Shown one piece after another: positions 32,758 through 43,604 of a DNA stretch of 64,000 nt. The position numbers and the translations under genes were made by a program. This DNA is from Muscardinus avellanarius (Eukaryota > Chordata > Mammalia > Rodentia > Gliridae), in NCBI GenBank assembly GCA_963383645.1, contig OY726566.1:97783643-97847642 (forward strand), in the 5' to 3' direction. Under the pieces are notes generated by a model. The model was given only the letters and a program-made list of their open reading frames with translations, was not told where the DNA came from and made no database searches. The number at the start of each line of letters is the position of its first letter. Position 1 is the stretch's first letter.

Positions 32758-32914
32758 TTAGTTTTTTAGGTACTGGGCTATACTTCTTATTCTTTATTTT
32801 GAAACAGGGTCTCACTGAATTGCAAAGGGTCTCGCTAAGTAGCTGAGGCTGTCCACAAACCGTGATCCTCAGCCTCCCAAATGCTGGGATTATAAACATG
32901 CGCCACCATGCCTT
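32758..32914 (-). repeat. B1-dID SINE with deleted ID arm
   Basis: Minus strand, most of the ID arm missing, B1 arm complete to 'ccaccatgcctt'. The 288 bp before it (32471-32757) are unique without a recognisable feature. Confidence 0.82.
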
Positions 32915-33042
32915 GTTCAGTTTTTGCTTTTATATCCTGTATTGTCTTTTATTCTAACCATACTAGTTTAAGTATTACTTCTCTTGTCCCACTCATTGTC
33001 ATGTGGTCATTAAACAATATTTACAATATTAAACAATATTTA

Positions 33043-33085
<43 letters not shown>

Positions 33086-33352
33086 ACATAGTGGTCATTA
33101 AACAATATATATATGCCATATATATAGCATATATTCTGTGTATATGTATATATACATATATACACATATGTATATACACATATTCTCTTTAGTATATATA
33201 CATATTATATACACATAGATGATAGATAGATAGATAGATAGATAAATGACAGAATCTCCCTTGCACTTTCTGTTAAGAAATTCTTGGCTGGAAAGAGATT
33301 AATTCCACTCCTCTTACAAGCATTAACTCATTCATTTTATAAAAGAGTACAG
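32915..33352. other. AT-rich region with (AT)n and (GATA)n
   Basis: (AT)n at about 33047-33081, a duplicated 'catattaaacaatattta'-type block around it, dense 'tatatac' strings to 33210, and (GATA)n at about 33217-33244. No gene. Confidence 0.8.
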
Positions 33353-33560
33353 AAAGCTGGGCGTGGTGGCGCACGCTTCTAATCCCAGCATTTGGGAGGC
33401 TGAGACAGAAGGATCGCGCAGGTTTGAAGCCAGCCTCAGCTACTTAGTGAGGCCCTTTGCAACTCAGTGAGACCCTGTTTCAAGAAATAAAGAACAAAAA
33501 ATAGGGCTGGGGTTGTCACTCAGAGATGCCTCCGGGTTCCATCCCCAGTACCCCCAACCC
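33353..33560 (+). repeat. B1-dID SINE, subtype 1
   Basis: 'gctgggcgtggtggcgcacg' to '...catccccagtacccc'. Confidence 0.88.
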
Positions 33561-33584
33561 AAAATAAAAGAGTGCAGAAGCCCA

Positions 33585-34120
33585 ACCTTGGGAGGCCCTC
33601 TGCAACTTAGTGAGCCACTGTTTCAAAATAAAAAATAAAATAGGTTTGGGGGTATAATTTGGAGGTAAAATACCCCTGGGTTTAAAAAAAAAAAATGATA
33701 GATAAAAGAGTGCAAAAGCTGGATGTGGTGGCTTGCATCTGTAATCCCAGTACTTGGGAAGCTCACAGTTTCATGCCAGTTGCAGCAATTTAGCAAAGAC
33801 CCTGCTTCAAAATAAAAAATAAAAAAGGAGCCGGGCGTGATGGTGCATGCTTGTAATCTCAGCATTTGGGAGGCTGAGACCGAAGGATCATAGTTCGCGG
33901 ACAGTCTCAGCTACTTAGTGAGGCCCTCCGCAACTCAGTGAGACCTTATAATAAAAAAATTGGGCAGGGAGTATAGCTCGGAGGTCAAATGCCTCTGGGT
34001 TCCATCCCCATACCCACAAAATTAATTAATTAATTAATTAATTAAATAAATAAAAAGGGCCAGAGGTTTCACTACAAGATAAAATGCCCCTGGGTTCAAT
34101 CCCCTGTATAAAAACAAATT
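33585..34120 (+). repeat. Plus-strand SINE cluster
   Basis: 33585-33685 3' piece. 33715-33828 diverged B1 arm. 33829-34050 subtype 1 dimer with (TTAA)n tail. 34058-34115 dID monomer with 'aaaatgcccctgggttcaat'. Confidence 0.84.
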
Positions 34121-34287
34121 TTTTTTAAAAAAATAAAAGAGTACAGAAAATATTCAGAATTCAAGAAAGAAGACATCAGTCACAAAGATTTTCCAAGAGT
34201 ATTTTAACCAAATCAAAAGTTACCTGTACTTGTTTCTTGATTTTCTTTGATGCTGAAGCTTTTTTCTTTTATTCAAACATCCTAATA

Positions 34288-34935
34288 AGCTGGCCATGGT
34301 AGCACTTGGGATTTCCAGTACTGGGAGGCTGAAACAGGGGGATTGTAGGTTCAAACCCAGTGAGGCCCTCCGCAGCTTAATGAGTCTGTTTCAAAATAAA
34401 AAATAAAATGAGCTGAAGGTGTAGCTCAGAGTGCCCCTAAATTCCCCTAGAATGCCCCTAGAGTCAGTCCTCGGTGCCAAAATTAAAAAGCTCTAATAAA
34501 AAATGTTTCTCAGCTGGATGTGGTGGCATTTGCCTGTGAGCCTACTACTTGGCAGGCTAAGACGGGAGGATCAAAACCGGCCTCAGCTACTTGGCGAGTC
34601 CCTGTTTCAAAATAAAAAAGAAAGCCAGGTGTGGGGTGGCATAGGTTTGTAATTCCAGTACTTGGGAGGCTGAGACAGGAGGCTCTCGGGTTCAAAGCCA
34701 GCCTTAGCAACTTGGTGAGGACCTCAGCAACTTAATAAAACCCTGTTTCCAAATGAAAAATAAAATAGGGCTGAGGGTATAGCTCAGAGATAAAATACCC
34801 TGAGTTATATCCCCAATACAAACAAATGAATAAATAAGTAAATAAGTAAACAAATAAATAGACTGGAGGTATAGCTCAGAGATAGAACATCACTGGGGTC
34901 AATCCCCAGTACCAAAAAAAAAAAAAAAAAAAAAA
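34288..34935 (+). repeat. Plus-strand SINE cluster
   Basis: 34288-34490 dimer with short duplicated 'agaatgcccctaga'. 34510-34620 B1 arm. 34623-34815 dimer. 34860-34935 dID monomer with A tail. Confidence 0.82.
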
Positions 34936-35469
34936 ATTAAAAATAGGAGGTATTACTTTTCATTCCCAACCAATAACATCAAATTCAAAGAGCCTTTTTA
35001 GAACAAAGCTTGATAAGAATTCATCCTCTTGTCCTGGACTAAATAAAGAGCTTGATGATCAAGCCCATTATTAAAACCTCTTATTGGATTAAGGTAGAGT
35101 ATATCCTTTTAGTTCAACAAAATGCCCTGGGGTCACAGTGGCAAAAAGTAGAGATATTGAACAAGCATCTTTCCCACTGGAGCTTGATAAACTCAGGAAC
35201 CCTCAATTAAGCCCAACAGAATCATGGGGCAATGAAGCCAAAACCTTTAAAAAAAATCTACGTAGAAGTAAACCATGAATGGGATGACTGACGCTTTAGC
35301 TGTGAAATAAAAATCGCCAGAGTTCATTGCTTTGGATTGAGCCAAGCCTCAACACACCAGACTGAAAACCAACATGGAATCACACAAGCTAAACTCCCTC
35401 CACCCACGTGAAACTGAGCTGTTGATCCTGAAACTTAAAGAAATCCCAATTAAGGCACTAGCAGCTATC
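34936..35469. other. Unique sequence
   Basis: About 530 bp without repeats or a convincing ORF, leading into the GC-box minisatellite. Confidence 0.4.
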
Positions 35470-35735
35470 CCTCCCCAACAGGCCCCTCCCACCCCTCACC
35501 ACCCCCACCCCACAACCCCACTCACCAAGCTTCTCTAGCAAGCCCGCCCATCAAGTATCCCCAAGCCCCGCCCACCAAGCTTCCCCAGAAGGCCCCGCCC
35601 ACCCGCATCCCCAGCAGGCCCTGCCTACCAAGCATCCCAGCAGGCTCTGCCCATCAAGTGTCCCCAGCAGGCTCCGCCCAACAAGTTCCCCAGCAGGCCC
35701 CGCCCAACAAACTCCCCGCAGGCCCCTCCCACTTC
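35470..35735. repeat. GC-box minisatellite, roughly 28-bp unit
   Basis: About nine imperfect copies of a unit like 'ccagcaggccccgcccacc' plus 'aagcttcc'. Most copies contain CCCGCCC or CCTCCC, a GC/CACCC-box core recognised by Sp/KLF factors. A 69-codon minus ORF over it (35625-35834) is a repeat artefact. Confidence 0.85.
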
Positions 35736-35927
35736 CGATGGCCTGACGTTGAGGAGACCCACCTCAGTCCTCCCAGGAAAGAGGCTGCCTAAGGTAACCT
35801 GATGTTCACTACTCAGATATTTTCCTCGTGACATTCCCTGTACTGTCTTATAAAGAACACAGCATTGAAATGACCACTGCGTTTTTTGTTCCTTCTCTCT
35901 CTGCTTTCCGCAGCTTTGTATTTACTA
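35736..35927 (+). other. Unique stretch with TATA-like box
   Basis: 'gtcttataaagaacac' lies near 35848, about 110 bp downstream of the GC-box array, followed by a pyrimidine tract ending 'tttccgcag'. The layout is promoter- or LTR-like, but no LTR ends were found. Confidence 0.3.
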
Positions 35928-36127
35928 TTTTTTGTGTGTATGTGTGTATTATATTGGGGATTGAACCCAGGAGCATTCTATCTTTAAGCCACACCCCCAG
36001 CCCTACTTCTGTTTTTTATTTGGTAACAGGCTCTCACGAAGTCGTTGAGGCTGGCATCGAACCTGCATTCCTCCTGTCTCAGCCTTCCGCGAACTGGGAT
36101 TACAAGCACGCACCACCACACCTGGCC
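35928..36127 (-). repeat. B1-dID SINE
   Basis: Minus strand, '(gt)nattatattggggattg' to '...caccacacctggcc'. The B1 arm carries a short deletion. Downstream 36128-36354 has no recognised feature. Confidence 0.86.
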
Positions 36128-36354
36128 TCATCTTTTCTTTGTCTTTTTTTGTTCAGCCCGTTAGCACTCTTATTCTATTTTAGGGGGGGAAAAAAAAACT
36201 ATAGCTCTATTTTAGGCTAAAAGTAAATCCAGCTGAGATCTTTAAATTATTTTGTTTTTAACACAGCTAACAGGAATCAAATAGATAAGCCCTGACCAAA
36301 GAACCCATCTTGGGCTAAATTAGATGATAACTGCTTAAGATTTAAAATCTCAGC

Positions 36355-36790
36355 CAGGCCGGGCGTGGTGGTGCACGCTTGTAATCCCAGCATTCGAGAG
36401 GCTGAGACCGGAGGATCCCGGTTTGCGGACAGCCTCAGCTACTTAGCGAGGCCTTCTGCAACTCAGTGAGACCCGGTTTCAAAATAAATAGAAATAAGGC
36501 TGGGGGTGTAGCTCGGAGGTCAAATGCCCATGGGTTCCATCCCCAGACCTGCAAAAAAAAAAAAAAAAAAAAAAATCTCAGCCAGGTGTGGTGATACACA
36601 CCTGTGATCCCAGTACTTGGGAGGCTGAGACAGGAGCATCGCAGGTTCAACATGAGCCACAGCAAATTAATGAGACTCTCAGCAACTTATGGAGACCTTG
36701 TTTCCAAATTTAAAAAATAAAATAGGGCTCTAAGTGTAGCTCAGAGGTAGAATGCCCCTGGTTTCCATCCCCAGCATTACAAATAAATAA
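36355..36790 (+). repeat. Two plus-strand B1-dID SINEs
   Basis: 36355-36573 subtype 1 ('ggccgggcgtggtggtgcac' to '...ccccagacctgc', A tail) with 'aaaatctcagccagg' repeated at both ends (36343 and 36574). 36580-36790 older dimer. Confidence 0.88.
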
Positions 36791-37037
36791 AATCAAAGAT
36801 ATGATGAATCAAGGAATGGGAGGAAGTCTTCCCTGTGTCAAGACATGCAAGGTGGCCTTGCTCTGGGGCTTGTAAGCAGGTAACTTGCTCTAAGCAATGA
36901 AACAGGAGCGTTTGCAACCTCTATGAAGAGGTAGAATGCTGTGCACTGCGCTGGAGAGGAGCTTGGAGATAAGAGTGCCAAACAAACCCACACAGCACAT
37001 AGTCATATATATTAAATGTTCGTTTAAATAGGCCATA

Positions 37038-37545
37038 TAGCCAGGCGTGGTGGCACATGCTTGTAATCCCAGCATTTAGGAGGCTGAGACAGGAGGATTG
37101 CAGTTCACGCCAGCCTCAGCCACATAGTGAGGCCCTTTGCAACTCAGTGAGACCCTTTTTCAAATTAAAGACTAAAAAAGAGGGCTGGGGGTATAGCTCA
37201 AAGGTAGAACGTGCAATGGGTTCCAGACCCAGTACCGCAGAAAAAAGAAAAAAAAAAAGTCAATATAGCCCAACCCATATCTTCAGACACAACAATAGGC
37301 CTCAAATGTTTTTTGCAAAACTTTCAATGCACAGCCAGGCGTGGTGAAGAACACTGGTAATCCCAGCGCTTGAGAGGCTGAGACAGGAGGATTGCACAGG
37401 TTAAATGCAGCCTCAGGTATTTAGTGAGGCTCTCAGCAACTTAGTGAGACCCTGTTTCCAAATAAAGTATAAAATAGGGCTAGGCATATAGCCTAGAGGT
37501 AGAATGCCCCTGGGTTCCATCTCCATTACTACAAAAAAAAAAATT
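37038..37545 (+). repeat. Two plus-strand B1-dID SINEs
   Basis: 37038-37255 subtype 1-like with 'ggtagaacgtgcaatggg'. 37331-37545 subtype 2-like. The 245 bp before (36791-37037) contain no recognised feature. Confidence 0.86.
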
Positions 37546-37659
37546 TCTGTGCACACCCAAATATATACCCTTTAAACAATGATGTCTTAGTATAAACTCT
37601 CTTCTGCCTTTTTTAATTATACTTATTTGTATAACTAGGATATCTTTCTAATTATTGTG

Positions 37660-37853
37660 TGTATATGCTTTATGCATTGCCGAGAATTGAACCCAGGGGC
37701 ATTCTACCTCTGAGTTACCCCTAGCTGTGTTTTATTTTTAATTTTGAAACAGAGCCTCACTAAGTTGCTGACGCTGGCTTCGAACCTGCACGATCCTCCT
37801 GTCTCTGCCTCCCAAGAGCGGGGATTACAAGCGTGCGTCACCACGCCTGGCCC
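37660..37853 (-). repeat. B1-dID SINE
   Basis: Minus strand, 'gccgagaattgaacccagg' to '...caccacgcctggcc'. Confidence 0.86.
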
Positions 37854-37879
37854 CTACTACTTTTAAGAATTCCTTTCTG

Positions 37880-38150
37880 CACTGCATTTTTTTTCCAGTC
37901 CTGTGAAGTTATTTTGGCAAAAGGAGTAGAGTCGAGAGCCAAGTTAATTTTTTTCCAGATGGCTCCCAGCATCCCAGTACCATTTATTATGCAAATCGAT
38001 TTTGGCTACTGTTTCGATATGTTGCCTTTATCCTCTCCTAACTTCCTATCTACATTTGGATCTAATTCTACATTTTGTATTTCACTGATCTTCTGGTTTA
38101 TTCGTGCATTTGGATTAAACCTTTCAAATTACTATTCTTTGTAATACATT
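37880..38150 (-). repeat. Ancient L1 fragment (ORF2 region, antisense)
   Basis: The reverse reading matches the well-known mammalian L1 ORF2 stretch: 'cccagtaccatttatt', 'tttggatctaattctac', 'ttctggtttattcgtgcatt'. Highly decayed. 38151-38365 after it shows nothing recognised. Confidence 0.65.
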
Positions 38151-38365
38151 ATTTTTTATTTCCTCTGGAATGGATCGTAGTATGTGATGTCGCATGAGAT
38201 TAAATAACAATGTCACATTGTCGACATAAAGAAAAAATTAAAGAAGATGGAGGTATGGATATCAATCTTCTATCACTTGTTTCTGTGACTAATTAGTGAA
38301 ATGTAGGAAGAGAGAAACGAGAGCTTAGAGTTGATTGTTATTTTTACTAAGAAAAGTTGATAAAT

Positions 38366-38440
38366 TTCAGGGGGGTGCTGGGGATTGAACCCAGGGGTGT
38401 TCTACCTCCAAGCTACACCCCCAACCCTTTTTATTTTTTT
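38366..38440 (-). repeat. SINE ID head (left half of a split SINE)
   Basis: 'gggtgctggggattgaaccc' to '...cccccaacccttttta'. Its B1 half resumes at 44971, so the whole 38441-44970 block is a later insertion. 'ttattttttt' (38431-38440) is the left TSD copy. Confidence 0.88.
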
Positions 38441-38819
38441 ATTTTTTAATTGGTGCATTGCAATCATACATCACATTGGAATACAAGACTTGAGAGGATA
38501 TACAAGCACACATCATCCAATTAGCCCTCATCCAGCCCCCATCCCATTCCCTCCCTCTTCCTCCATCCCATGCTTGATTGGTAATTATCTTTGATACATT
38601 TGTTTACGTACATCATGAGTTTTAAAGAGGTTCCATCCTCCACCATCCCATCCCCTCTGATTGGTCACCTCAATTGCTTCGCTATAGGGCCCTTTCTATA
38701 ACTCGACCTCCTTCTGTTACCCCTTTCCTCCTAGTTTTTGCTAATTAGGGGAAGCATTTGGTTTTTATTTTCTGTGAAATTTCTCTGTGCATGCCGCATT
38801 GAAAGTTCTGATTCCACTC

Positions 38820-39640
38820 TTAACAGCCCCAGAAGTGGCTTGACCACCCGGAGGACTCTGATCCTGACCTCTCTGGCTCCAGCACTGGCCTTGCCTCATG
38901 GGAGGCCCCGATTCTGGCCTCACTGGACCTGCACCAGCCTAACCCCTCGGCTGGCTCCTATCCTGGCCTCGGAGGCCCCAGCACCAGCCTTGCCTCACGG
39001 CAGGCTCCGATCCCAGCCTCGCTGGCCCCGGCACCAGCCTAACCCCTCGGCAGGCTCCAATCCCGGCCTCAGAGGCCTCAGTAGCGGCCTTGCCTCACGG
39101 CAGGTTCCGATTTCGGCCGCTGGCCCTGGCACCAGCCTACCCCTCGGCATGCTTCAATGCCGGCCTCAGAGGCCCCAGCAACGGCCTTGCCTCATGGTAG
39201 GCTCCAAATCTGGCCTCGCTGGCCCCAGCACCGCCCTAACCGCTCAGCAGGCTCCGATCCCAGCCTCTAAGGCCTCATTAGCAGCCTTGTCTCACAGCAG
39301 GCTCCGATCCTGGCCTTGCTGACCCCGGCACCGGCCTAACCCCTCAGCAGGCTCCTATCCTGGCCTCGGAGGCCCCAGTGCCAGCCTTGCCTCATGGCAG
39401 GCTCCGATCCCAGCCTCACTGGCCCCAGCACCAGCCTAACCCCTTGGCAGGCTCCAATCCTGGCCTCGGAGGCTCTGATGCCAGCCTCGCTGGCCCCAGC
39501 ACTGGCCTAACCTCTTGGTAGGCTCCTATCCTGGCCTCGGAGACCCCAGCACCGGCCCTGTCTCACAGCAGGCTCCAATCCCGGCTTTGCTGTCCATCAC
39601 CGGCCTCACTCCTCAGCAGGCTTCAATCCAAGCACCCTCT
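38820..39640 (-). repeat. VNTR of the SVA-like element, about 100-bp higher-order unit
   Basis: Two alternating half-units of about 50 bp. On plus, one has 'ggcctcggaggccccagcac' with 'cttgcctcac'. The other has 'gcctcgctggccccggcacc' with 'ctaacccctc'. About eight double units. The 194-codon ORF 38738-39322 runs through it and is a repeat artefact. Confidence 0.88.
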
Positions 39641-39644
39641 TCAC

Positions 39645-39889
39645 CCAGCAGATTGTCCTTCGTTTCCGAGGGTGCGTGGTGGTAGCATTCTGCCTCTGGG
39701 GTTATTTCTTCAAAAATTTCAGGTATAATGAGTCAGATCTCTGCCTCCCGAGTACTGGCCGCTGCCACTGCCACTGCCTCCACCATTTCAAATCTTTCCC
39801 AAGCTCTTTTTCCACTCTGCATGTTGTCCAGTGTTCCTAAGCATGCGCGATGGTAGCATTCAACATTTGAGGTAATTTCTCCAGAAGAT
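39645..39889 (-). repeat. Tandem monomers of the SVA-like element (part)
   Basis: Unit 39648-39823 and the start of the next (39824-39889). Each begins on plus with 'gttgtccagtgttccta'-like sequence and has 'ggtagcattc', 'ttatttctt/cca' and 'tcagatctctgcctcccga'. The second unit continues at 44449 beyond the provirus. Upstream tandem monomers are a known promoter layout in rodent L1. Confidence 0.65.
39884..39889 (+). repeat. Provirus TSD, left copy
   Basis: 'gaagat', repeated exactly at 44443-44448. Six bp is the usual duplication for betaretrovirus-like integrases. Confidence 0.92.
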
Positions 39890-40203
39890 TGTGAAGAGCC
39901 CCACCCATTGCCTGCTAGCTCGAAGACCTAAAAATAGCGCCGAGCGGAAGCTCTGTGAGGCCCATTAAGCAGTAAACAACTTTCAGGAAGTCCGGTAACC
40001 GGAGCATGGGGCGCACGGGAACACTACATACCACTGTTTGTAACAAATGAGCTAATTTTGCATGGAGCGAGTGATCTGAGTGCTGATTGGCTGCTTGGGA
40101 TATATAAGCGGGGAGCGGGGAGCGGAGAAGAAGAGTATGTAAGAGCCTGGGATAATAAAGAGTCCGAAGAAGATCGTCTCCGGTGTCGTGCTTGAAAGCG
40201 GCA
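39890..40203 (+). repeat. Class II ERV 5' LTR
   Basis: 314 bp, 'tgtgaagagc' to '...aagcggca'. Contains an inverted CCAAT (gattgg, 40085), TATATAA (40101-40107), a duplicated 'gcggggagcgg' and AATAAA (40154-40159). Compact LTR with a short R-U5. Confidence 0.95.
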
Positions 40204-40205
40204 AG

Positions 40206-40223
40206 TGGTGGCCCGTACGGGGA
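40206..40223 (+). other. Provirus primer-binding site, tRNA unassigned
   Basis: 'tggtggcccgtacgggga', two bases after the LTR CA. By eye it differs from the Lys-type sites usual in betaretroviruses and is somewhat closer to an elongator tRNA-Met complement. Not verified. Confidence 0.55.
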
Positions 40224-40425
40224 ATCTCTCTCAACGAGACGGTCAGAACTTTGGACTTTCCAGGGCAGCCGGCTGGTAAGTTCTCCTGTGAAGAGGGAGG
40301 CTCTACAAAGTAGAGGATCATAAGATTGTTCTTTCCCAACTCCGTTTGAGGACGAAGGGGAGCTCCTTTGAGGGGAGGATTTATAGGGTAGTATACTCTC
40401 AGGCTGGACCTGAGGCTGAATAGGT
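40224..40425 (+). other. Provirus untranslated leader
   Basis: About 200 bp between primer site and gag ATG. It includes 'ggctggtaagttctcc' at 40270, a candidate splice donor for an env mRNA. A minus-strand ORF here (40052-40450) is spurious. Confidence 0.6.
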
Positions 40426-41340
40426 ATGGGAAATAATCCATCTCATCCAATACAAAAGGCTTTAAAAGCCTTATTAAACAGAAATGGGTTAAAACTTAGG
40501 GATAACACTATTCAGGGTTTTTTGAGCCAAGTGGATGAGGTGGCCCCTTGGTTTGCAGTATCAGGAAACTTGACCCTGGCAAGTTGGGATAAGTTAGGGA
40601 AGGATATTAAAAGGGCAGAGAAAAACAATCAAGTCACGGGAGGAACTTATCCTTTGTGGCGCCTCGTCAGGGCATGTTTGGAGCAGAAATACTACAAACC
40701 GCTAGTGCGAGAGGGACAAGTGGCACTTGATCTGTTAAAAGAGGAACGGTCCACTTCCTCTCACCCAGCTAGTGAACTAGGCTCTGAAGGGGAGGGGGAC
40801 TCGGACGAGGAACTTGCGGCAATAGAGGAGGAAGTCAGCAGATTAACCCTAGCTACGGGCCCCTCGCAGGGCTCTGTTCCTCCGCCCTATAATCCCTCAG
40901 CTCCAGGACAAAGCGGAGGCCGCTCCTTTAATGAAAAGGTATGGCGTGAGCCGGAAATGTTACTATCCAGACAGGCTTTCCCCGTGTTTCAACCACAAGG
41001 AGGAGGACCTCGGTATCATGAGCCTTTAGATTATAAGCTTGTAAAACATATTGCTGAGTCCGTGCGGACTTATGGTACCAATGCTGCATACACCGTAGCC
41101 ACCTTAGAAAGCATTTACAGGTATGCCATGACCCCTGGAGATTGGCAGAACTTGGCCCGAGCGGCTTTGACCCCAGGACAGTATTTAGATTGGAAGGCTT
41201 TCCTTATTGAGTTCGCAGCAGAGCAAGCAGCGGTGAATCAGGCCGCAGGACAACCTGCCTGGAATTTGGATATGCTTTTGGGACAGGGACAATTTGCTAC
41301 AACCAGACCTGTTACCCTCAACAAGTGTATGATCAGATAA
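40426..41340 (+). pseudogene. gag: Class II ERV gag, matrix and N-terminal capsid
   Basis: Structural polyprotein start. MGNNPS N-terminus fits N-myristoylation. Matrix-like residues 1-105 are followed by an acidic linker and a PPPY late-domain motif at residues 152-155. Capsid N-terminal domain lies around residues 190-290 (LDYKLVKHI, TPGDWQNLARA). The frame is lost by a single-base change near 41300-41330 and ends at 41340. The other gag half is in the next frame. Confidence 0.88.
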
Positions 41341-42083
41341 ACAATTTGGCCACCAGGGCATGGAAAAGTTTGCCTAATAAAGGGGAGGTGTCAGGCAATC
41401 TTACTAAGATAATTCAAGGTCCCACTGAGCCTTTTTCTGATTTTGTGGCTAGGATGGTAGAAGCTGCTGGACGAATATTCGGGGATGTCGATGCAGCCAT
41501 GCCACTTGTTAAACAGCTTATTTTCGAACAATGTAATACTGAATGCAAACAAGCTATAAATCCATATAAAAGTAAAGGTTTAGAAGTATGGATGAAGTTA
41601 TGTAGAGAACTCGGCGGACCTTTAACCAACTCGGGGCTCGCTGCGGCTATCATGCAAGCATCTGGCAGGCAAAAGGGCAATAACAACACCCGACTAGGAA
41701 ATTGCTTTTCATGTGGGGCGGCAGGGCATTTAAAAAGAGACTGCCCAAAACGAGGCTCTCTCTCTCAAAAGAGCCCACCAGACCTATGTAAGAGATGTAG
41801 AAAAGGCAGACATCCCGCCTCAGAGTGCCGGTCCGTTAAGGATATTGACGGCAATATCCTACCGTCCCATGATCAGTCGGGACAGGGTCGCCCGCTGTCA
41901 AAAAACGGGAAACGGGGCCCCCATCCCCAGGGCCCTTACAAGTATGGGGGCCAACAAATGTACAATGCTATAGAGACACACCAAACACCCCAATGGCCCA
42001 ATCTCCAACCGCCCAAGGAATCCGGAGAGCCACTCCCGGTTCAGCGGGATTGGACCTCTGTGCCACCACCCGGCTGGTATTAA
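41325..42083 (+). pseudogene. gag: Class II ERV gag, C-terminal capsid and nucleocapsid
   Basis: Continues gag after the frame break. Major homology region is near 'QGPTEPFSDFVARM'. Two CCHC zinc knuckles follow: CFSCGAAGHLKRDC (41703-41744) and CKRCRKGRHPASEC (41787-41828). The ATG at 41325 is internal to gag, not a natural start. The frame stays open to 42083 and overlaps the -1 frame of the protease reading frame. Confidence 0.88.
41900..41906 (+). promoter_or_regulatory. gag-pro -1 frameshift site A AAA AAC
   Basis: Slippery heptamer in the correct gag phase (codons AAA AAC at 41901-41906). It is followed after a few bases by a GGGCCC...GGGCCC stem (about 41916-41937). The -1 frame is open from here into the dUTPase-protease ORF. 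Confidence 0.85.
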
Positions 42084-42853
42084 CCCCTCGAATGGGAATT
42101 CAAATTATGTCGACTGATATGTCAGGGCCATTACCCCCAGAAACGGTGGGCATAGTTTTGGGGCGATCATCATCCACCATGAAAGGCCTAATAACTCATC
42201 CTGGAGTTATTGACCAAGATTATGAGGGCGTTATAAAGGTTGTGGTCTCCGCCCCCAGAGGAATTGTTGCCATCTCTCCTGGTGATCGGATAGCGCAGCT
42301 GTTATTATTACCTAGTCTACATTCTCTCTTCCCTTCAAAAAAGGAACAGCGAGGAGAAAAAGGGTTTGGGTCCTCTGGTACTAATATAATATCTCTCGCC
42401 TTTGATATGGGAAAACGACCTTTAATTACTTTGAAAGTGGAGGGAAAGCCGATTCTAGGATTGCTTGATACAGAGGCAGATACTAGTGTAATTGCTTCTA
42501 AGGATTGGCCCCCCGCCTGGCCCATAAAAAAGGCTGACACACAGCTTAGAGGATTAGGATACATTAAAACACCTGATATTAGTGCTAGACCCCTTCATTG
42601 GGAGGACCAAGAAAAACATTCTGGGACCTTTACACCCTATATGCTGGAAATTCCGGTCTCCTTGTGGGGTCGAGATCTACTTCTGGACATGGGATTCCGA
42701 TTACATAATGAATATTCTCCCCAGGCGCTACATATGTTTAACAAGCAAGGTTTTCATCCATCATTTGGATTAGGGCGAAACCTACAGGGACGGAGGAGCC
42801 CTGTCCCCACTGAAGGACAAAACACTAAACAGGGATTGGGTTTTGTGGAGTAG
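41907..42853 (+). CDS. pro: dUTPase-protease-G-patch reading frame with altered protease active site
   Basis: Read by -1 frameshift from gag; the first in-frame ATG is at 41993. The dUTPase has its motifs in order: SAGLDL (42041), [13 protein letters not shown] (42203), [10 protein letters not shown] and [10 protein letters not shown] (42350). The aspartic protease follows, but its active-site triad reads DTE (42467-42475) instead of DTG, which should impair proteolysis. A C-terminal G-patch (GLGRNLQG...GLGF) ends the frame, an arrangement typical of betaretroviruses. Confidence 0.85.
42838..42844 (+). promoter_or_regulatory. pro-pol -1 frameshift site G GGT TTT
   Basis: Heptamer in protease phase (GGT TTT at 42839-42844), three codons before the TAG at 42851. 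The -1 frame opens directly into the RT start, so the two-frameshift betaretroviral plan is kept. Confidence 0.75.
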
Positions 42854-43127
42854 CCACTGGGGAGGCAATTCCCATCACTTGGAAGACGGGGGATCCAGTA
42901 TGGGTTTCCCAGTGGCCTCTCCCCCGTGAAAAATTGGAAGCAGCAAAAGAGTTAGTAAAAGAACAACTAAAATTAGGACATATCCAATCATCCACATCAC
43001 CCTGGAATACCCCTATATTTGTAATAAAGAAAAAATCAGGAAAATGGAGACTATTACATGATCTCCGAGCCATAAATGAACAAATGCAAGTTATGGGACC
43101 AGTCCAACGCGGACTCCCCCTTTCAAA
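42845..43127 (+). pseudogene. pol: Truncated reverse transcriptase N-terminus
   Basis: Fingers of RT only: '[17 protein letters not shown]', then '[20 protein letters not shown]' and 'DLRAINEQM'. The sequence breaks off after 'GPVQRGLPL', before the catalytic aspartates. The deletion junction is at about 43125-43135 and also shifts frame. Confidence 0.85.
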
Positions 43128-43604
43128 AAATTTCAGTCTTTCTGTAAACAGATGGGCGTAACATTAAAACATGGCCTTCCATATAATCCTCAAGGACAGG
43201 GCATTGTTGAACGCGCCCATCGCACAATAAAAGAATGTCTAATAAAACAAAAAGGGGGAATAGGTGAGAATCTGAAACCAAGGCAGCGATTATCTTTGGC
43301 ACTTTTTACTTTAAATTTTTTAAATTTAGATATTAATGGCAAATCGGCCGCAGATCGCCATTTTTGTCCTTCTAGTATTCCCCATGATATGGTAAAATGG
43401 AAAGATGTCCTCACCGGAAAATGGAAGGGACCTGATCCGGTACTCACATGGGCCAGAGGCTCTGTTTGTGTTTTCCCACAGGACGGAACCGATCCGATTT
43501 GGATCCCAGAGAGACTGACTCGTCAAATAATATCGCAAGATGGCGCCTCAGGGATGGATACACCTGATCACCATGCTGATCTGGACAAAACCAGTATGGA
43601 GTGA
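43128..43604 (+). pseudogene. pol: Integrase C-terminal half
   Basis: Resumes late in the integrase core ([10 protein letters not shown]..., [14 protein letters not shown] with the third catalytic Glu) and continues through the C-terminal DNA-binding domain ([19 protein letters not shown]). Zinc domain and first two catalytic Asp are deleted. The end overlaps the env start, as in betaretroviruses. Confidence 0.85.

Noticed and set aside
38738..39322. 194-codon ORF
   Set aside because: It crosses the GC-rich VNTR of the SVA-like element on the opposite strand. Absence of stops follows from GC-rich composition.
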